Below are positions 1 through 14,700 of a stretch of DNA of 64,000 bases, piece after piece (positions within the stretch are counted from its first letter, which is position 1; every line of letters starts with the position of its first letter). The DNA is from Lingula anatina. Lineage: Eukaryota; Brachiopoda; Lingulata; Lingulida; Lingulidae. Made by a program: the position numbers and the translations under genes. The notes beneath the pieces were generated by a model, which worked only from the letters and a program-made list of their open reading frames with translations, made no database searches and was not told the DNA's origin. Location of the stretch: NCBI RefSeq assembly GCF_001039355.2, contig NW_019774380.1, forward strand, positions 367,986 to 431,985, read 5' to 3'.

Positions 1-206
1 NNNNNNNNNNNNNNNNNNNNNNNNNNNNNNNNNNNNNNNNNNNNNNNNNNNNNNNNNNNNNNNNNNNNNNNNNNNNNNNNNNNNNNNNNNNNNNNNNNNN
101 NNNNNNNNNNNNNNNNNNNNNNNNNNNNNNNNNNNNNNNNNNNNNNNNNNNNNNNNNNNNNNNNNNNNNNNNNNNNNNNNNNNNNNNNNNNNNNNNNNNN
201 NNNNNN
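1..206. other. Assembly gap (run of N)
   Basis: The first 206 positions are all N. The upstream exons of UNC80 lie in or beyond this gap. Single N positions also occur near 6358 and 27445. Confidence 0.99.
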
Positions 207-698
207 TTTTTTTTTTTGAGGATGCAGATTATGCTATCCACAGCTCAGTTATTGTGCTGTCTGCTACTTTGTGCTAGCAGATAAAGTCAAGGCCGTATAC
301 ACTTTAGTTCATAAGAAGTAAGGTGTATTCACAGTTCAGTTGTGACTGCTTAACTGGCTACTGCACTAGCTCAAACCATGTAATTTTGGCTAATGTCTTA
401 CCGTGCAGATTTCATCCAAACTCTCAGTTCCCCAACTATAATTTCCAAATTTTCAACTTTTTGAATGTTATTGAAGTGAAGTACATAAATATAATAACAA
501 AAATACTTTTTTTCTCTGTCTGTGACCAGTAAACAGTAATCACAGCGTGTCAAAATTGCAGTGTTAATATTTAAGTACTAGTTATAAGCAGTCACATTTG
601 GATATGAATAAACCTAAAGATGTCTCCTCTCTGTATTGTCAATGTTTTTCTTTGTAATATGTTGCTTTGTTTTTTGTCTTTTTTATTCTTTTCTCAAG

Positions 699-3600
699 AA
701 AACAGAAATTTATCCCGAACTAGCGATGGTCAGATTAGACACCCAGAAAGCGTTCTCTGCTCTGCAGCATAAGGTAGTGATCTGGTGGAGAACCAGATTA
801 GTTTAGTCAAAGGCTCTATTCCCATAGATTTTAGATCGATCTATCCCCGCGGGGAGTCTCACTAGATTACTTTCAGATAATCCGACTTAAATGTCCGTTC
901 CGCCTACTACAAGCTGTAAGGGGGTAATTAATTTTCGTGTCCGCCCGGCTGACAGCTATTTAGCATGAACCCCCAGGGAGTTAGGTCGATCTAAAGTAGG
1001 TCGATCTAATCTATGGAAATGGGGTGTAAGTGATTAGATGGGTGAAGCTGACCTGGGTGCCACTGATGATTTAGTTCACTGATATTGCTTGTTGATTAAC
1101 TGGTTTGTTTGTAAAATGCATGGTGAAATTTTGAATGTGAATGATCTGCCATTATCAGAAAATACTTATTTGATGACAGTGAGAGATATATCACTGTATT
1201 TAATTTTATTCGTAATGAAATAATTACTTTATGGGGGTGTATTTATAAAAGGCATTTTTGTAAATTAATGAATAGAATTACTGATACATATATAGAGACC
1301 AAAATAAAGAGGAAATCACAAAATCTTACCATGCAAGAGAAGACCTGGCTCATAGTAGTAAAGTGGGAGAAATGGTAAAAATAATCATTACTAACTTCAC
1401 ACAAAATAACCATGTTAGCAGTAACTTGTATCAAAGACTTAAAAGCACAGGGGACTACTTTTTGACACAGAATTGACCAGAGAAGGTACTGTATTTCATT
1501 CAGTACTTCCATACAAATATGACAGTTTTTGTACAATTATTCGGCATAATGATATAATAGATGATGTTAATTTAAAAGTTAACAACAGGCATTAAACAAA
1601 ATATTTTAAAATGCACAATCAAAATAATCTTCATGGACTGTACTTAAATGCATGATATTTTGCAGCAATAATTTACACCCCTTTGCTTTTAAATACATTT
1701 TTTCTTTCCTGTGCAGGCAATAAACAGAGATATTTTCCTAAATAGTAGGCTCTGTCATCTTCAGTAGATAAACTCCTTGCCTTTTTTGCTTGTTAGAGAT
1801 AGATTAGTCTCTACCTTGATAGTATTAATATGTATGTGTCCAAATTACCAGTTGATGTGTTCACATGTAACTTGATTATAACATTTTTTCCAGAATATTG
1901 AAAAAAGTTCCTCTTTTTTCCCAATGACCTTTTACTCCAGTGAACCCCTTGGTTATTCTAACCTGATTGACAAGAATGTAAAAGGGAAAAAATATACCCA
2001 AGGTTACCATTTTAATTGGTGGTATGATGCTGAGTGTTTACGTGTGTGGTTTACATTAGAAAATTTTCACTGTGAAGTGTTTTGAAGTGAACTTGATGAC
2101 TTGGTGTGACCACTAGCTCTTGGTTTCAGTTTCATTCGGACATGACCTTGGAATCTTTTGATCTTTGACCCCTTGACCTTTCACCTTTTGTCATGAGACA
2201 GCCAGAGTTGAAATACATGTATTTCACTGTAACATTTTATGACACATGTTAGACCCGTATCCAGTCTAAAGTTGTCCTTGTCTGAATGCACTTACATTAA
2301 GTGCTCCTCGAAGTGTTGCTTTCATTTTGGCTGAGTTCAGTATCTGAAAAATTCATATTTGTCATCTCTGCTTGAAAAGTTTTAGACTTTTGTCAATTTA
2401 GTAAAAGTGAGAGGAGAGATGGATATATTGTGGTTGCAGTGAGCTTGATGTGATTTAACTAATTGATTTCCTCATATTTATTTATTCATTAATTCATTTT
2501 CAGTCACTGTTGTTATTATTTTCTATTTATTTAAATAGATTAAAATTAAATTAATATTTTAATAAACTAAAAAGTCTTATATATATACCAGTGGGGTAAT
2601 AAATTGACATGTTGAACTTACTAATTTAGTGTTATAACCATGGAACAATTTAAAATAAATGATAGACTTTTAGTAGATTTATACAGCAATGTTAGTTTTT
2701 ATAACAAGCTTCTTGACCTTTACATACTTAATATACCAATTTATCTGTGAACTGGTGAACTAAAATGTATGAATATTTCATTGGGTGTGGGAATGTAATT
2801 ATAATATTTTATTGTTGGTTATATTATATATTAATTAAAGAACCATTAAATGTTTGAATTGTGCTTCTTCTTGTCACATCACATGTGTGCAAAAATATTA
2901 ATAATAACTTTTGATTAGAATTTTTTGATGGTTTATCTATGCTGGTAGTTTTTATTACTTGTAATTTTATGCATATTTTATTGTGTTGGCCATTTTACAT
3001 TAAAATGGTATTATATATTAATGTAATGCTCTGAATACAAAAATAATATTTTGAACATTTCATTGAGTCTAGTCATTTGGTAATCGACTCACGATTTAAT
3101 TTTTTCAGGCAATTGCTCTGAAGTTTGCTGAAGTTGGTAAAGTAATGGCAACCTTCTCAATTCTGACATCACATCAGACACCAGGGCGGAGCCACCAGGT
3201 AAAAGACAAGCTGTCACCAATAATATTTTAAATAATTAAAATGTTTAATTTTTTCAATAAATCCTCTTTTTTGGAAATCGTAAACATGATGCCAACAATT
3301 TGTTTTCATTTGTTTGATAATCTTTAATATTAGATTCATGGTTAATGATATATAAAACGTTTGTTTTGGAATATACTAGTAACATATGTTCAAATGTTTC
3401 TATTTTACCTTTACAGCTGCAAAACCATGTAATGTTTGTTTATGAAGAACTTCTCAAATTGCCGTCATTCCCGCGCAAGGCACTAGAAGCCGAGTTTGGC
3501 ATGTATAAAGGGGATCATGGGAAGGAAATGAGCAGCGTAGACAGCATGCACAAGTACACCTGGATCAAGCTGGTCGACAAGCTGTTTGCTTGCATGACAG

Positions 3601-3924
3601 GGACATTTGGATGGAGTGGAGAGATTCCTTTCTTTCTGAATGTCATCAACGGGGCATTGTTACTGCAGTGTGAGGACACGGCCCTGTTCCGTTTCTGTAT
3701 TGCCACTCTGATCAATGCAGCCAGGAAGTTTAAACACATCTTTGCCACCGATGGGTAAGTCATGGAGTAATTAAAAAAAAAAAAAAGAATTCACAAAGAC
3801 AGATGTGAAAGACCTAGGATATGGTAAACTTCCAGGTTTTTATGTAAGTTTTTCATTAATTAAAAAAATTCAATGTTATTAGCATTATGCTGTGGGAGCA
3901 ATGGAGGTGGCCTCAGTCTGCCTA

Positions 3925-3955
<31 letters not shown>

Positions 3956-6900
3956 GTACGTGTGTGTGCATGCATGTGTGGGTATGTTGTAATAATATAA
4001 GTGAATGACTAACTTTGGATTTAAATATCACAGATCTTTGTTTTACTATGAACTCACCTTTTTTTTTTGTTCAGGTTTTTGTACATCATGCCGACCATAA
4101 TGAGAGTGTACAGTAACAACCAGAACAACCCTGTCCTGGTGAGGGGGGTGCAGTTTGCCTGTAAACAGTTCTTCATCCTGCACAGAAAACCTTTCGTTCT
4201 GCAGGTAAGAAGTTAAACAAGTAGAAAGTTTGATAACAATTTAATACCTAGGTTGTCCATCAAAGGCTTGGGGGCTCATTATACTAACAACAAGGATGAT
4301 GGGGACAACAATGACAATTAAGAATTTATTTACTCGACTACTTCTAAAAATCAGATGTTCATTAATAATTCAGAAAATCATCACAATTCTAAATAAACAT
4401 TTTTAAAGGATATTGAAATACATTTATAAAAGCTCAAACACAGTATAGCGGTTAATTTTTATTGTGTAAAATCTTGCCTTTCATATTGTTTCTTTTCAGA
4501 TGTTTGGCAGTATAGCCTCTAGCCTGAATGTTGGACCACTGTTTGCCACACCCACTGGGAACAAGGTAGTATGACAAAAATAAGTAAAATTAATATAACT
4601 CATGGCCCTTGCTAGATTAATGAAGACAAGACATTTGCATCCTCCAAAATGCCAATGTTTAAATAATAATTTATTTTCAAGTCTTTCCCCAGAAAGTTGC
4701 TACAGGCTCCTTGTGGGGGGTTGGTTTGCCTACTCATTCTGATATCTTTGGATATTGGCCATAACATATTTTTTCTTTTAAAAAGTAGAATCCGTCAGAA
4801 GAGAACATATTGTAAAAGAATGTTTTTTACCACAACATGGTTTGATGCCAGAATTTCAGTAATATTCAATAAGGTAAAATATGAAAATAATTGAGCCCAT
4901 TTATAAGGCTTAAAACCTTTTGTTTCTTCCTATCCAGATCCCAGCTAAACACCTGTTTGAAATGCTGCTGGCTTTGGAAGGGGACTGTCCTGATGAAATG
5001 GACATTTTGGAGTTGGTGGAGGGAGAGATGCCACTCAAAGCTTTGGTACGTGTTCAGTTAGAAATATCTGAAACTGAGACCAGGGCTCCGTAACTCGAAA
5101 GCATCACAAATTGCGACCGAGCGCAAGCGTCTCTATTCCATAACTTGGCATTTACTTGCTCCATCTAATAGCCTCAACATAAAAGGTGACATTGCTATTC
5201 ACAATTCACGATTCCTTTGAGTTATGGAGCCCTGGTCCAATTTGAATGGGAATTTGATCTAGTTTGTATGCCATTAGGATGATAAGGTCCATTTATTGAG
5301 AAAAAGACTTCCACACTTATCCATGCATGCACACACACCTCTCTTTTGCAGTTTCTAGGTACGGGTTTATCAGTGTTAGTGTGTTAGAGAATGATATGTT
5401 TTAAAACTGCTACATACATATATTATACATGCTATCTATATTCCAGGACTTTTGTTATGCTGATGAACCAGATAGTCTCACCATGTTGGAATGTATCAAC
5501 ATGTGTGTTACTGTGGTGGCCTATGCCTCAGATTCTGTCAGGGGGGCCCAGATGCTGGTGGGTTTTATTTTTGTGTGATTTTATGATCATTTTACTGTAT
5601 TATTCAGAATAGTTTAAGAGAAATCTGTAAATGTAGTAAAAAAATAATAATCAGATTAACCTGGAAATTTTTATTGCAATTGAAAATAGAAAAACTATCC
5701 ATCAAAGGTGTACAGAATTGCATATATATGTTCTTTTACAAATTTCACACTTTTAGCCTTTAATTTCTTTATCATCTCAGACTATCCTGGACGCCCTGCT
5801 TCCCCAGTACCTACAACACATACGCCCTGCCAAGAAGAACCATGAAAAAGCCAAGGAAGAACTGAACATCATCATGAACCTTGGGGTGTCCATGAGGGCA
5901 CTGATTACCAGTTGTGATGCTCTCACAAGGTAAAGAAAGATATTCTTAAAGTCTCTTCAGACTGAGACAACTTAAGAGTAAAAATTGGGAAAACTTGAGT
6001 CATCATTGGATCAGAAAACAGAAAGTTATCTATGCTTGCTTTATTTTTCTCTAACCACTGTGTCATAATGATAACAGTGTAATACTTTGTTTTCTGGTGA
6101 TGCTCGAGTGCTATTTACTGTTTGCATTTGATTTTGTCTGAACTGATCAGTTTTACACCCTCACTGCATAAGTAATTTTAATCCTTAGCATATTTTCTCT
6201 TCCGTGGCATAGTGCTAATTATTTTATATTTCAGTTGATCATGAAATGGACATGGTTTTCAATTTAAAGAATCTGCATTTGCTATGAGTACTTTTTTTTT
6301 CTATTCTGTCATAGTTTGATTTTGTTATTTTCATATACTGAATGAAATGAAATATAGNGAAATGAAATATATTATATCTGATTTTTTTGTGACAGAGAAC
6401 ATTATATTATTTTAGTTTTGTTATTTTCTATTAAATTCTGCATGGTAATCACAGAAATATGAGTGGTCAGCAGAAGCACCTTGAGGTGGTCAGTTCAGGG
6501 GCCAAGCCGGTCAAGGCACACATGGGTAACCACCTGTTTGCTGACCGGGACTCTGTAGACCTTAATACCAGGTAAGACTGGCCAACACTGGTCAAGACTG
6601 GTCAAATTGAAAAGTTTTGACATGATTTTTTTTATAATGGATGTCACCGATAAATCTACTGTAGTAGTCTTTTAAATAAGAATGAAAATAATAAAAAGCA
6701 ATGATGATAATCATAATAAAGAGTACTTTACAATATAAAGGTTTAAAAACTGCAGATTACTCATTCTAAAATTCAATAACATATCAGTTTAATGTTATAA
6801 GAAAATATCAAGTGCATGTACCGGTAAAATGAAACTACATAGGTGTTTATAATATCGTTTTCTAAAATTCAATGCCTGTTTAAGTTCACTGTATTGTAAG

Positions 6901-7600
6901 TCAATTTCATTATTTAAAAATTAATAATAATATTTTATATGAAAAGGTAATTTGTGAGTTTCATTTTCATGAGAATACTTTGAAAACCAAAAAAAAATAA
7001 TAGCTTCCTACTTACATTTGTCTGATATATGTCAGTTATTTATTCTCCCTCGCCAGACAAATGGAGGAGGGCACACGAACTACCCCTCAGCAGCGTGAAG
7101 ATGAGGACCTGGAGATCAGTGAGTACCGCCAGCCACGTGACTCTCTCCTGTGTGTGGCTGCTGAGTACTACACCACCTGTGTCCCCAGGGTGAAGGAGTT
7201 GCGGAAACAGCTGTCTGATAGCAACAGAAATGTGGAGCTGTTTGATATCAAAGCTCATACGGTATGGGGTTCTGAATTATCGATCTGAGAGTTCTTATGA
7301 TTCTCAGTTGTGTAGAATTAGTTACAGTCAGGTGTAAGTTAGTCTTGATGTGAACAAACCTTTTTTATCCAGTGGTATATAAATTGAAAGTTTTCTGTGT
7401 ATTTAAAGCAGGCAAGCATTTCAAGTCTCGGGCAGTTTGCATTCTATTGATATTGATAATATTCTTGGTTGAAAACTACTCCCTGACAGCTATGACTCTT
7501 GTCAGTAAATCTTGACCTTGAGCTGTGAATTGCATTATTGCCATGTGCATTTTATCTGTGATTCACACATTCACCAATTATATAACCATCGCACACACAC

Positions 7601-7656
<56 letters not shown>

Positions 7657-7980
7657 GTCAAATAAAATTGATGAACGAAAGAAGACTCAAAATTATGCAT
7701 TGACAGTTTTGTTTGTCATGAGATGTTTTAAAACAGCACAATACACCTTGTTATATTCCAGAGACTGGCAGAGATTGCCCACACCCTACTGAAGCTAGCA
7801 CCATATGATCCCTGTACCATGGGCTGCCGTGGATTACAGAGGTAATAGGATAAAGCTGTGCTCACACAGGACTACTTTGACTAGAATTTGGTCCAACTTG
7901 CACTGTCAGACAACCATGTTTTTGCCCTTGCTCCACTTTAAAGCATTGCAGTAACTTCCTTTTTCTAGCTTCCTTTTGAT

Positions 7981-8023
<43 letters not shown>

Positions 8024-8194
8024 TCTCTAGATACATGGTCCAAGTGCTTCCTCTGACAGACTGGTCCCACGAGAAGATACGCCCTGCCCTCCATCTTCTG
8101 CTGAAAAGACTGGACAGGATGTTCAATAAAGTGACCAGGAAGTTCACGCTCAAACAGAACTTTGACTGGTTTGCAGCAGCCAACTTGTTGAGAG
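699..8194 (+). CDS. UNC80: UNC80 exon block 1 (helical-repeat core)
   Basis: Exons: 699-773, 3109-3198, 3417-3754, 4075-4204, 4500-4565, 4938-5045, 5447-5557, 5781-5929, 6455-6571, 7057-7261, 7762-7841, 8031-8194. The 338-bp exon at 3417 encodes the best-conserved block (KLVDKLFACMTGTFGWSGE). It is followed by FLYIMPTIMRVYSNNQNNPV and by HLFEMLLALEGDCPDEMDIL. All introns use GT-AG except the one after 8194, whose donor reads GCAAGA. The exon at 699 is short (25 codons) and is supported by its match to the family, its phase and clean AG/GT borders. The 2.3-kb intron 774-3108 contains a short inverted-repeat element (812-1027) and is otherwise AT-rich. Confidence 0.88.
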
Positions 8195-8729
8195 GCAAGA
8201 TGATTTAAGAAGCTATTTTAGAGAATTTGTCAGGGTCGTTTATTGCTTTCTGGTTGAAATTAGCTTAAATGAGACTTACTGATTGAAAGGCAAACTGATT
8301 CTCTAAAATGGTTAAATTATGAATGCAAGAAAGAAGTTTCATTGGAGTTTGAATTTGACAATTGTAGTAGATGTATAATTTTATGAAAGTTAGTTCTTTT
8401 AAAAATGTTCAAATTTCTGTTAATGCGAATGTGAATATTTGATAGAACAGGACTTGTGATCTGTTCAGACTGGGTCATTTAAGACTGGGAATTAACAGAA
8501 CTGGTTTTATCATATAGTTAGACGGTCAAGTATAACTCCTTATTTTGACTTTGTGGCACTAAAAGGGAGTGTATTGGTATGTTGTGGATGTTTTCTACTC
8601 TGTTTTTGTATTTGTTTTTCAGGGTTGTACCTGACTCTGTCCAACTATCCCTCCCTGGCCTTTATACCTTATATGAAAGTAAGTAGTACATTGCTGAGAC
8701 AAACTCAGAGCACAGGTTTTAAAAAGACT

Positions 8730-8767
<38 letters not shown>

Positions 8768-11700
8768 TCAGCCTGTTATCAATGTGTGTCTTGGCATCCT
8801 GCTGTCAGAAGACAAACCTGAAGGTACACAGAGCACCCAGCACAATTCTTTTGCTGCCCAGGTCCCCCAGCTGTTCTGTTCTTCTGTGGTGAAACTGGTG
8901 GCCATGCAGATGGCAGCACTTGGGGTGAGGAGAGTTTTAGTCTAGTAGTTTATAGTGTGGTATTTGGCATGCAGATGGCAGCACTTGGGGTGAGGAGAGT
9001 TTTAGTCTAGTAGTTTATAGTGTGGTATTTGGCATGCAGATGGCATTCAATATAGGTCAGAGTATAGTTTAATATATAAGTCTAATAAGTCTCAAATACC
9101 TAGTTGTTTGAATGAAAATATCCTGTCCAGAGATGAAGTATCTACATAATGGAAGAATGTATTTTATGTGTCAATGCACTCAGGAATTGTATTTCTTCCC
9201 CAGGACCAGTACACATTAGAGCAGGTGTGTGGGGGCTCTGTGTACACCAGTATGGAGAAGACACAGAATGTGCTCATGAACTTCATTGTTCCACTCTGTA
9301 TAAGAGTGGGGGCAGGCAGAAAAGGTAAAAAAAGATGTAATATTAATGGATAAAATAGATGACCCCAATATGTCGTTTCTGGATTGTTAATTCCGGCTGA
9401 CTATTATCTTTGACATTAATATATTTTACATTAATATATATCAGGTACTGTATGGATTGTTCAGCATACTTAACATGGTGACTGTCACATGTAATATACT
9501 GGTTAACACTTTCACAACTACCACACTGTCACATCTAACACATTTTTCAATTCCTATTTTAACAGTTCTTAAATTATATGTGGTATGATTAAACAATAAT
9601 TATATCCTATCAATCAATTGTAATGAATAAAATATTGATTGGCATTATCAATTACACTGTAATTGTAGACTGTCCCAAAGTGCGCCAGGAAGACATCTCC
9701 TATGCTTTGACCATCATTCTGAATACTCTGGTTCCACCTGTGAAAGTTCCCGTACAGCCCGTGGGAGGTTTTAACAAGCCTCACTACATGTCAGCTAGCG
9801 ACGTTCACAACTCCAGTGTGTCCTACAGTGAGGCCAGGTCACCCCAATCTGCCATTAAAGAGAATGTCTTTGATACTGCTTTCCTTGGTGAGTATGATGT
9901 GTAAATATTTTAAGATAGAAAGAGAGTTTTTTTGTGTGTGTGTGTGTGATCGGGCTGCAAGTCATACTGCATGCCCCATTTTTATTTATCTCTGATTTTA
10001 CGATTTAAGCTTATCAGTATGTCTGCTGGGATTCAAAGTAAAGGAATGTGGAAGTAACTACAGGCCCCATTGCATTGATATAATTGATTTCTCTCTCAGG
10101 TCTGAAGGTATTGATAGTTTGCTTCCCCAAGGAACTGAGCTTAGAGTGGCAGAGAATTGCCAATTGTATCAAGGAGATTGGACACAAAATGATAGGTAAG
10201 ACATGACATTCATGGTATGATATCCATGGTACCAAAGTGGATCATGATATTTGTGGTTCCAGGGTAAGTCGTGACATTCATGGTATGATATTCATGGTAC
10301 CAAAGTGGATCATGATATCTGTGGTTCCAGGGTAAGTAATGACATTCATGGTATGATATTCATGGTATCAAAGTGGATCATAGTAGACGTGGCATTCATG
10401 GTACCATGATGGATCAAATAGACACCACTTGAAAAGATGCTTTTGGGTCTTAGAAAACAACTTCGTCCTGTAGGCTACACTTTTAGAAAAAAATTAAAAT
10501 ACATCACTGGTGACAAAAGAGGCAGCTTGTTATTTCATTGTTTGTGAGGTTTGGAAATGCAGGCTGAATCTAGAGTATTGTTTTCACATTAAAGGGATAA
10601 TAAGTCTTCGTATGAGATCTATATTTCACAATAAAAACATTGTGAACAACTCATTGAAATATAATATACTCTGTTTTACCACTAAAACGGCAGTAATAGC
10701 TATTATTCTGATATCTGAGCTTGTCTTTAGACCACGTGACCTCCATTGATGGCTATACTCTGTTATAATCTCTTAAGAGATAATAACAAAAAAAACAAAC
10801 TTTTTAGAAAAAAAAACAGGAACTAACTTTGAATCTAAAAATGGATTCATTAACCATTGGTAAGTATGGGAAAATTGTTGTTTACTCCAGATAAATTAAT
10901 TTTTTTGGCCAAAACGAAGAATTATTATCCCTTTAAACTTTTTAATGGTAATTTCCCTGGAAAGATAACTAAACATTTCATGCTGTTATCTGATATTAGA
11001 TTTTTGTTACACTTTTGGTGAGAAAGATACTTTCATTAAGTACCTTCACTGAGGAATGGTACACTGAATCCCTTTGAGATACATGTACATGTTCACATTA
11101 AGTATAAGCTTAAGGAATAAGCTGTTTTTGTTATTTTTAATGCTAAAGGTATTTATTTATTTATTAATTTATTTATTTATTTATTTATTTATTTATTTCC
11201 AGGTGGAGCAGCCTTGTGGAGGTTTATGGACTTTGTTGTGACAATTAGATCTCCCCTATTTGTCCTACTACAGTCCTTCATCAAGTACAAGGTTTGAGGA
11301 ACTTGCTCTGTATCAATTTTTATATCTTTAGATTATGCATTAGATTATGCATTAGATTAAGTGTGAGCTCTTGCTGTGCTGAAAATATAATAACCAAGAG
11401 GCCTGGTTTAATCAGACTGGTGATTTGGTCCAAGATTCCAGTTTCACTTTCTTTTAAATTTACATATATCAGCTCAACAGATTTCTATGGAAACACCAAG
11501 CTCGGTAAAATCATTTTTGTCTCACAACACCTCAGCTTAAATGATATGATTTTACAAAAGTTATACCTAGTTTTATTTTCTAGGTTAGTGATAAGACTGC
11601 ACTTTTCCTAAAATACAAAGAGATGACATTGATTTTATCTAAAAAAAAAAAGTTATAAATTAAATGCATTTTTCTTGTCCAGCTGACCAAGCTCCCATGT

Positions 11701-14700
11701 GAAACGGAGATAGAGTTTCAGCTACAGCAGCTGGTGGCCAGCAAAGTGAAGAGTTTCAGCCTGGCGCCTCCCAAATCCACAGGCACCATTTTGATAGAGC
11801 TTGCTAATGAGCTACGCCAGATCAAAGAGGAGCTGATCCACTATGGTAAATATCAACAGTGTTTTCTTTTCTTGCATTGTTTGTTTACAGTAGTTGTTGT
11901 AATGTGTTGTCCTAGACGAACTGTCACTGTTATGCTGTGTTTATGTGTGATGTAATTGCTATTGTATATACAGTAGTGTATCCCTTAATACTGACAACGT
12001 AAATATTAACTATCGATCTTGCTATATATATACGTAAATATATATCTCTGCAGATCATCATCATCATCACCATCATTATAGGAGAGGTATGGTGGAGTCA
12101 CTAAAGCATGCATTTGAAATATGGCTCTTTTATGTACCATGTTTGCATTTTGCTCTGAATGCAATGCTAGTTAATTTGGAGATGTTGATATATGCTACAT
12201 ATTTTATTAAAATATGCTGTATGAGCATTTGATCTGTATATACAATATGCCCTATATGTGTTGTGTAAAGGTATAGTATTGTGATGATCATTGCGCTTCA
12301 TTATTTGATCTGTTCACATGCAGTGCAGTTAGTTTACGACATTAAGTCAGTTCTTTATCATCAAGAGTTTATTTTATTTATTAGAAAAAGCTACAAATTA
12401 AAAATACTGTATTGTTTTGATTCATTTTTCAAAACTATTTTTCACAACTCATTGTTTTCCTCTACTAATCTACATTTCAAATGTAATTTAGTAATTGTTT
12501 AATGATTTTATTTATTTATTTTTGTTCCTTACAATTTTATATCAGCAATGTTTGACCCAGGTTTTTGTATGTTTGATGTTTTTATATGTTTTAGTTGTTT
12601 ATGTGCAGTGTTGTTTATATATATTTTGTATTTGTTCATCTTTGTATTGAAAATTTAAAAAATTTCTTCAAACTTCACTTTGAAGTGAAAACATTTGCAT
12701 AGTTTGTAGCTGAGAATTCAATGCATTAAGGCACATGAGCTCAATATATGCACATCCTTCAAAACTTTAAAAGCTTAGAGGGAGAATTATTTGGAGGAAA
12801 TACTCCATGAAACAAATTTTGATTGAACTTGAAATGCTTATTCCACCATCATATTTTATTTCAAATTTATCTTATTCATTCATTCATACTTTCATTCGTA
12901 CCTTCAAAATGTGCCCAAATAAGTCTTAAATCCTTTTTCAAAATGGTAGCCCTGACGAAAATTCAAAGCAACTCCCTCAATTTGAGCCATCTATCTTGAT
13001 TGACAAAATGAAATTTACACCCAAAAGATTTAATTTGATTACGTAAATCCCATTTATTTCACACTGAATTTTAACTTAAAGTTTCTGTTAATATTTTATA
13101 TGATATTTTGAGCTTTTGTGTAGCCTATGAACCCAAAACATGACATTTTCATTTGTTTATTCTGTTATTAGAAGGCATCATGTATTATATTTATGACAAT
13201 CTGTTATTTCTGTATTGTTTTTGATGGGCACTAACACTACACATTTGGAACTTTCATTTGTAGGATGTAAGGGAATGAGAAACTGGCAATGAAAAAATAT
13301 CCATGTTTCATTTTATTCTTTCACTTGTGAAAGAAAAAAAAACAATATGATACTTATGTTGAAAAGAAAGCATGATACTTATGTTGAAAAGAAAGTTCTT
13401 CTGAATTTTAGAAATACCCCCTTCAGTTTTGCCAAGTTATATTTTGAAGTACTGCTTGGTTTCATAGTTGTACAATTTTACTATAACTTTGCTTGCAAGC
13501 AGTATTTCAAGTGAACAAAAAATTGGATTTTCATCAGTTTAGAACTTTGTTGCTCTTAATCTTTTGCCTTGAACTGGACATTATCAAGACCAACATTTCT
13601 CATTCCCTTCTTTCCCATTATGTGTAAAGTAGTGTTATCATTTATCATGTCTGTTCATTTCTTTGGCTGTATAGAAGATAGTAGGAAGAGTGCAGCTAGC
13701 TATTTCAATGATAGACGTCGATCCACATTGAAGTTTGCAATAGTGCATGAGAATCAGAGTGGGTTACGCATCGAGGCAGTTGCGCCGTTTCAAGTGCCTG
13801 GAGTGAAACGCCTCAGCAAAAAAGGTATGCAAGCTGGCAGGTAAACGTGATGTGGCTGTTGATGTATTTGTTGGAAATGTTCACACCCGTGTTTTTTTGG
13901 ACCATATATTGGTCAAAAATGCATTGCTAGATAACCAGATGATACATGTATATAGGTAGACAGGGGGTTCCCAAATTAACAAGTGAAGCAAACCGCTAAC
14001 CTGGAGAAATTATGTCTGATCAGACTTGTAAACTTACCACAGGCAGCTGATCTTGATATAAATTTAATGGAAGTGGTTGGACATGATTCAAAGCCCTGTA
14101 GACTTAAAAGTATATAGCTTGCATTAAGGTTATTGTTGGAGAATGTTGATTTGTATGTGAACAGCCTCCGTTGTTACCATGAATGTTTTAGTGAAATATC
14201 AGAAAATGTTCAGAAATCAGATTTGTAGGTTTTCTGGATTCAGTTTGCATGTTTCTTTTTTGCATACTAATGAGTAAACTGAAGTATAAGAGGTTTTTGC
14301 TCAGCTAAATGTGTAATTATGTGCCTTGTTGTGGAATCATTATATGGACTTGGTCATTGATCATTATCATAAAGAGAAAGAAGTATGTCATCTTTATCAA
14401 TTTCGTCAAAAATCATTATAAATATTTTGAAGATATAACATAGCTGAAGGTTTGTATAAAATGTAAGTAGTTGAAATAACTAGGTTAGTAGAAACTGTAA
14501 TGGCAAATGCAGAGTGGCCATATTGGATTTATTGGCCATTTTGGAAAATTTATAAATGTATATTTATGCAAAAAAAAAAAGCATAAGAAAAGCCCTTTAT
14601 TAGTAGTGTTAAATTAGAAAGTATGCATATTAAAATAAGAAAAAAATACCTGATCATTTTAGCTTGGCATAGTATCACTGCAGCTTCTAATCAGAGAAAA

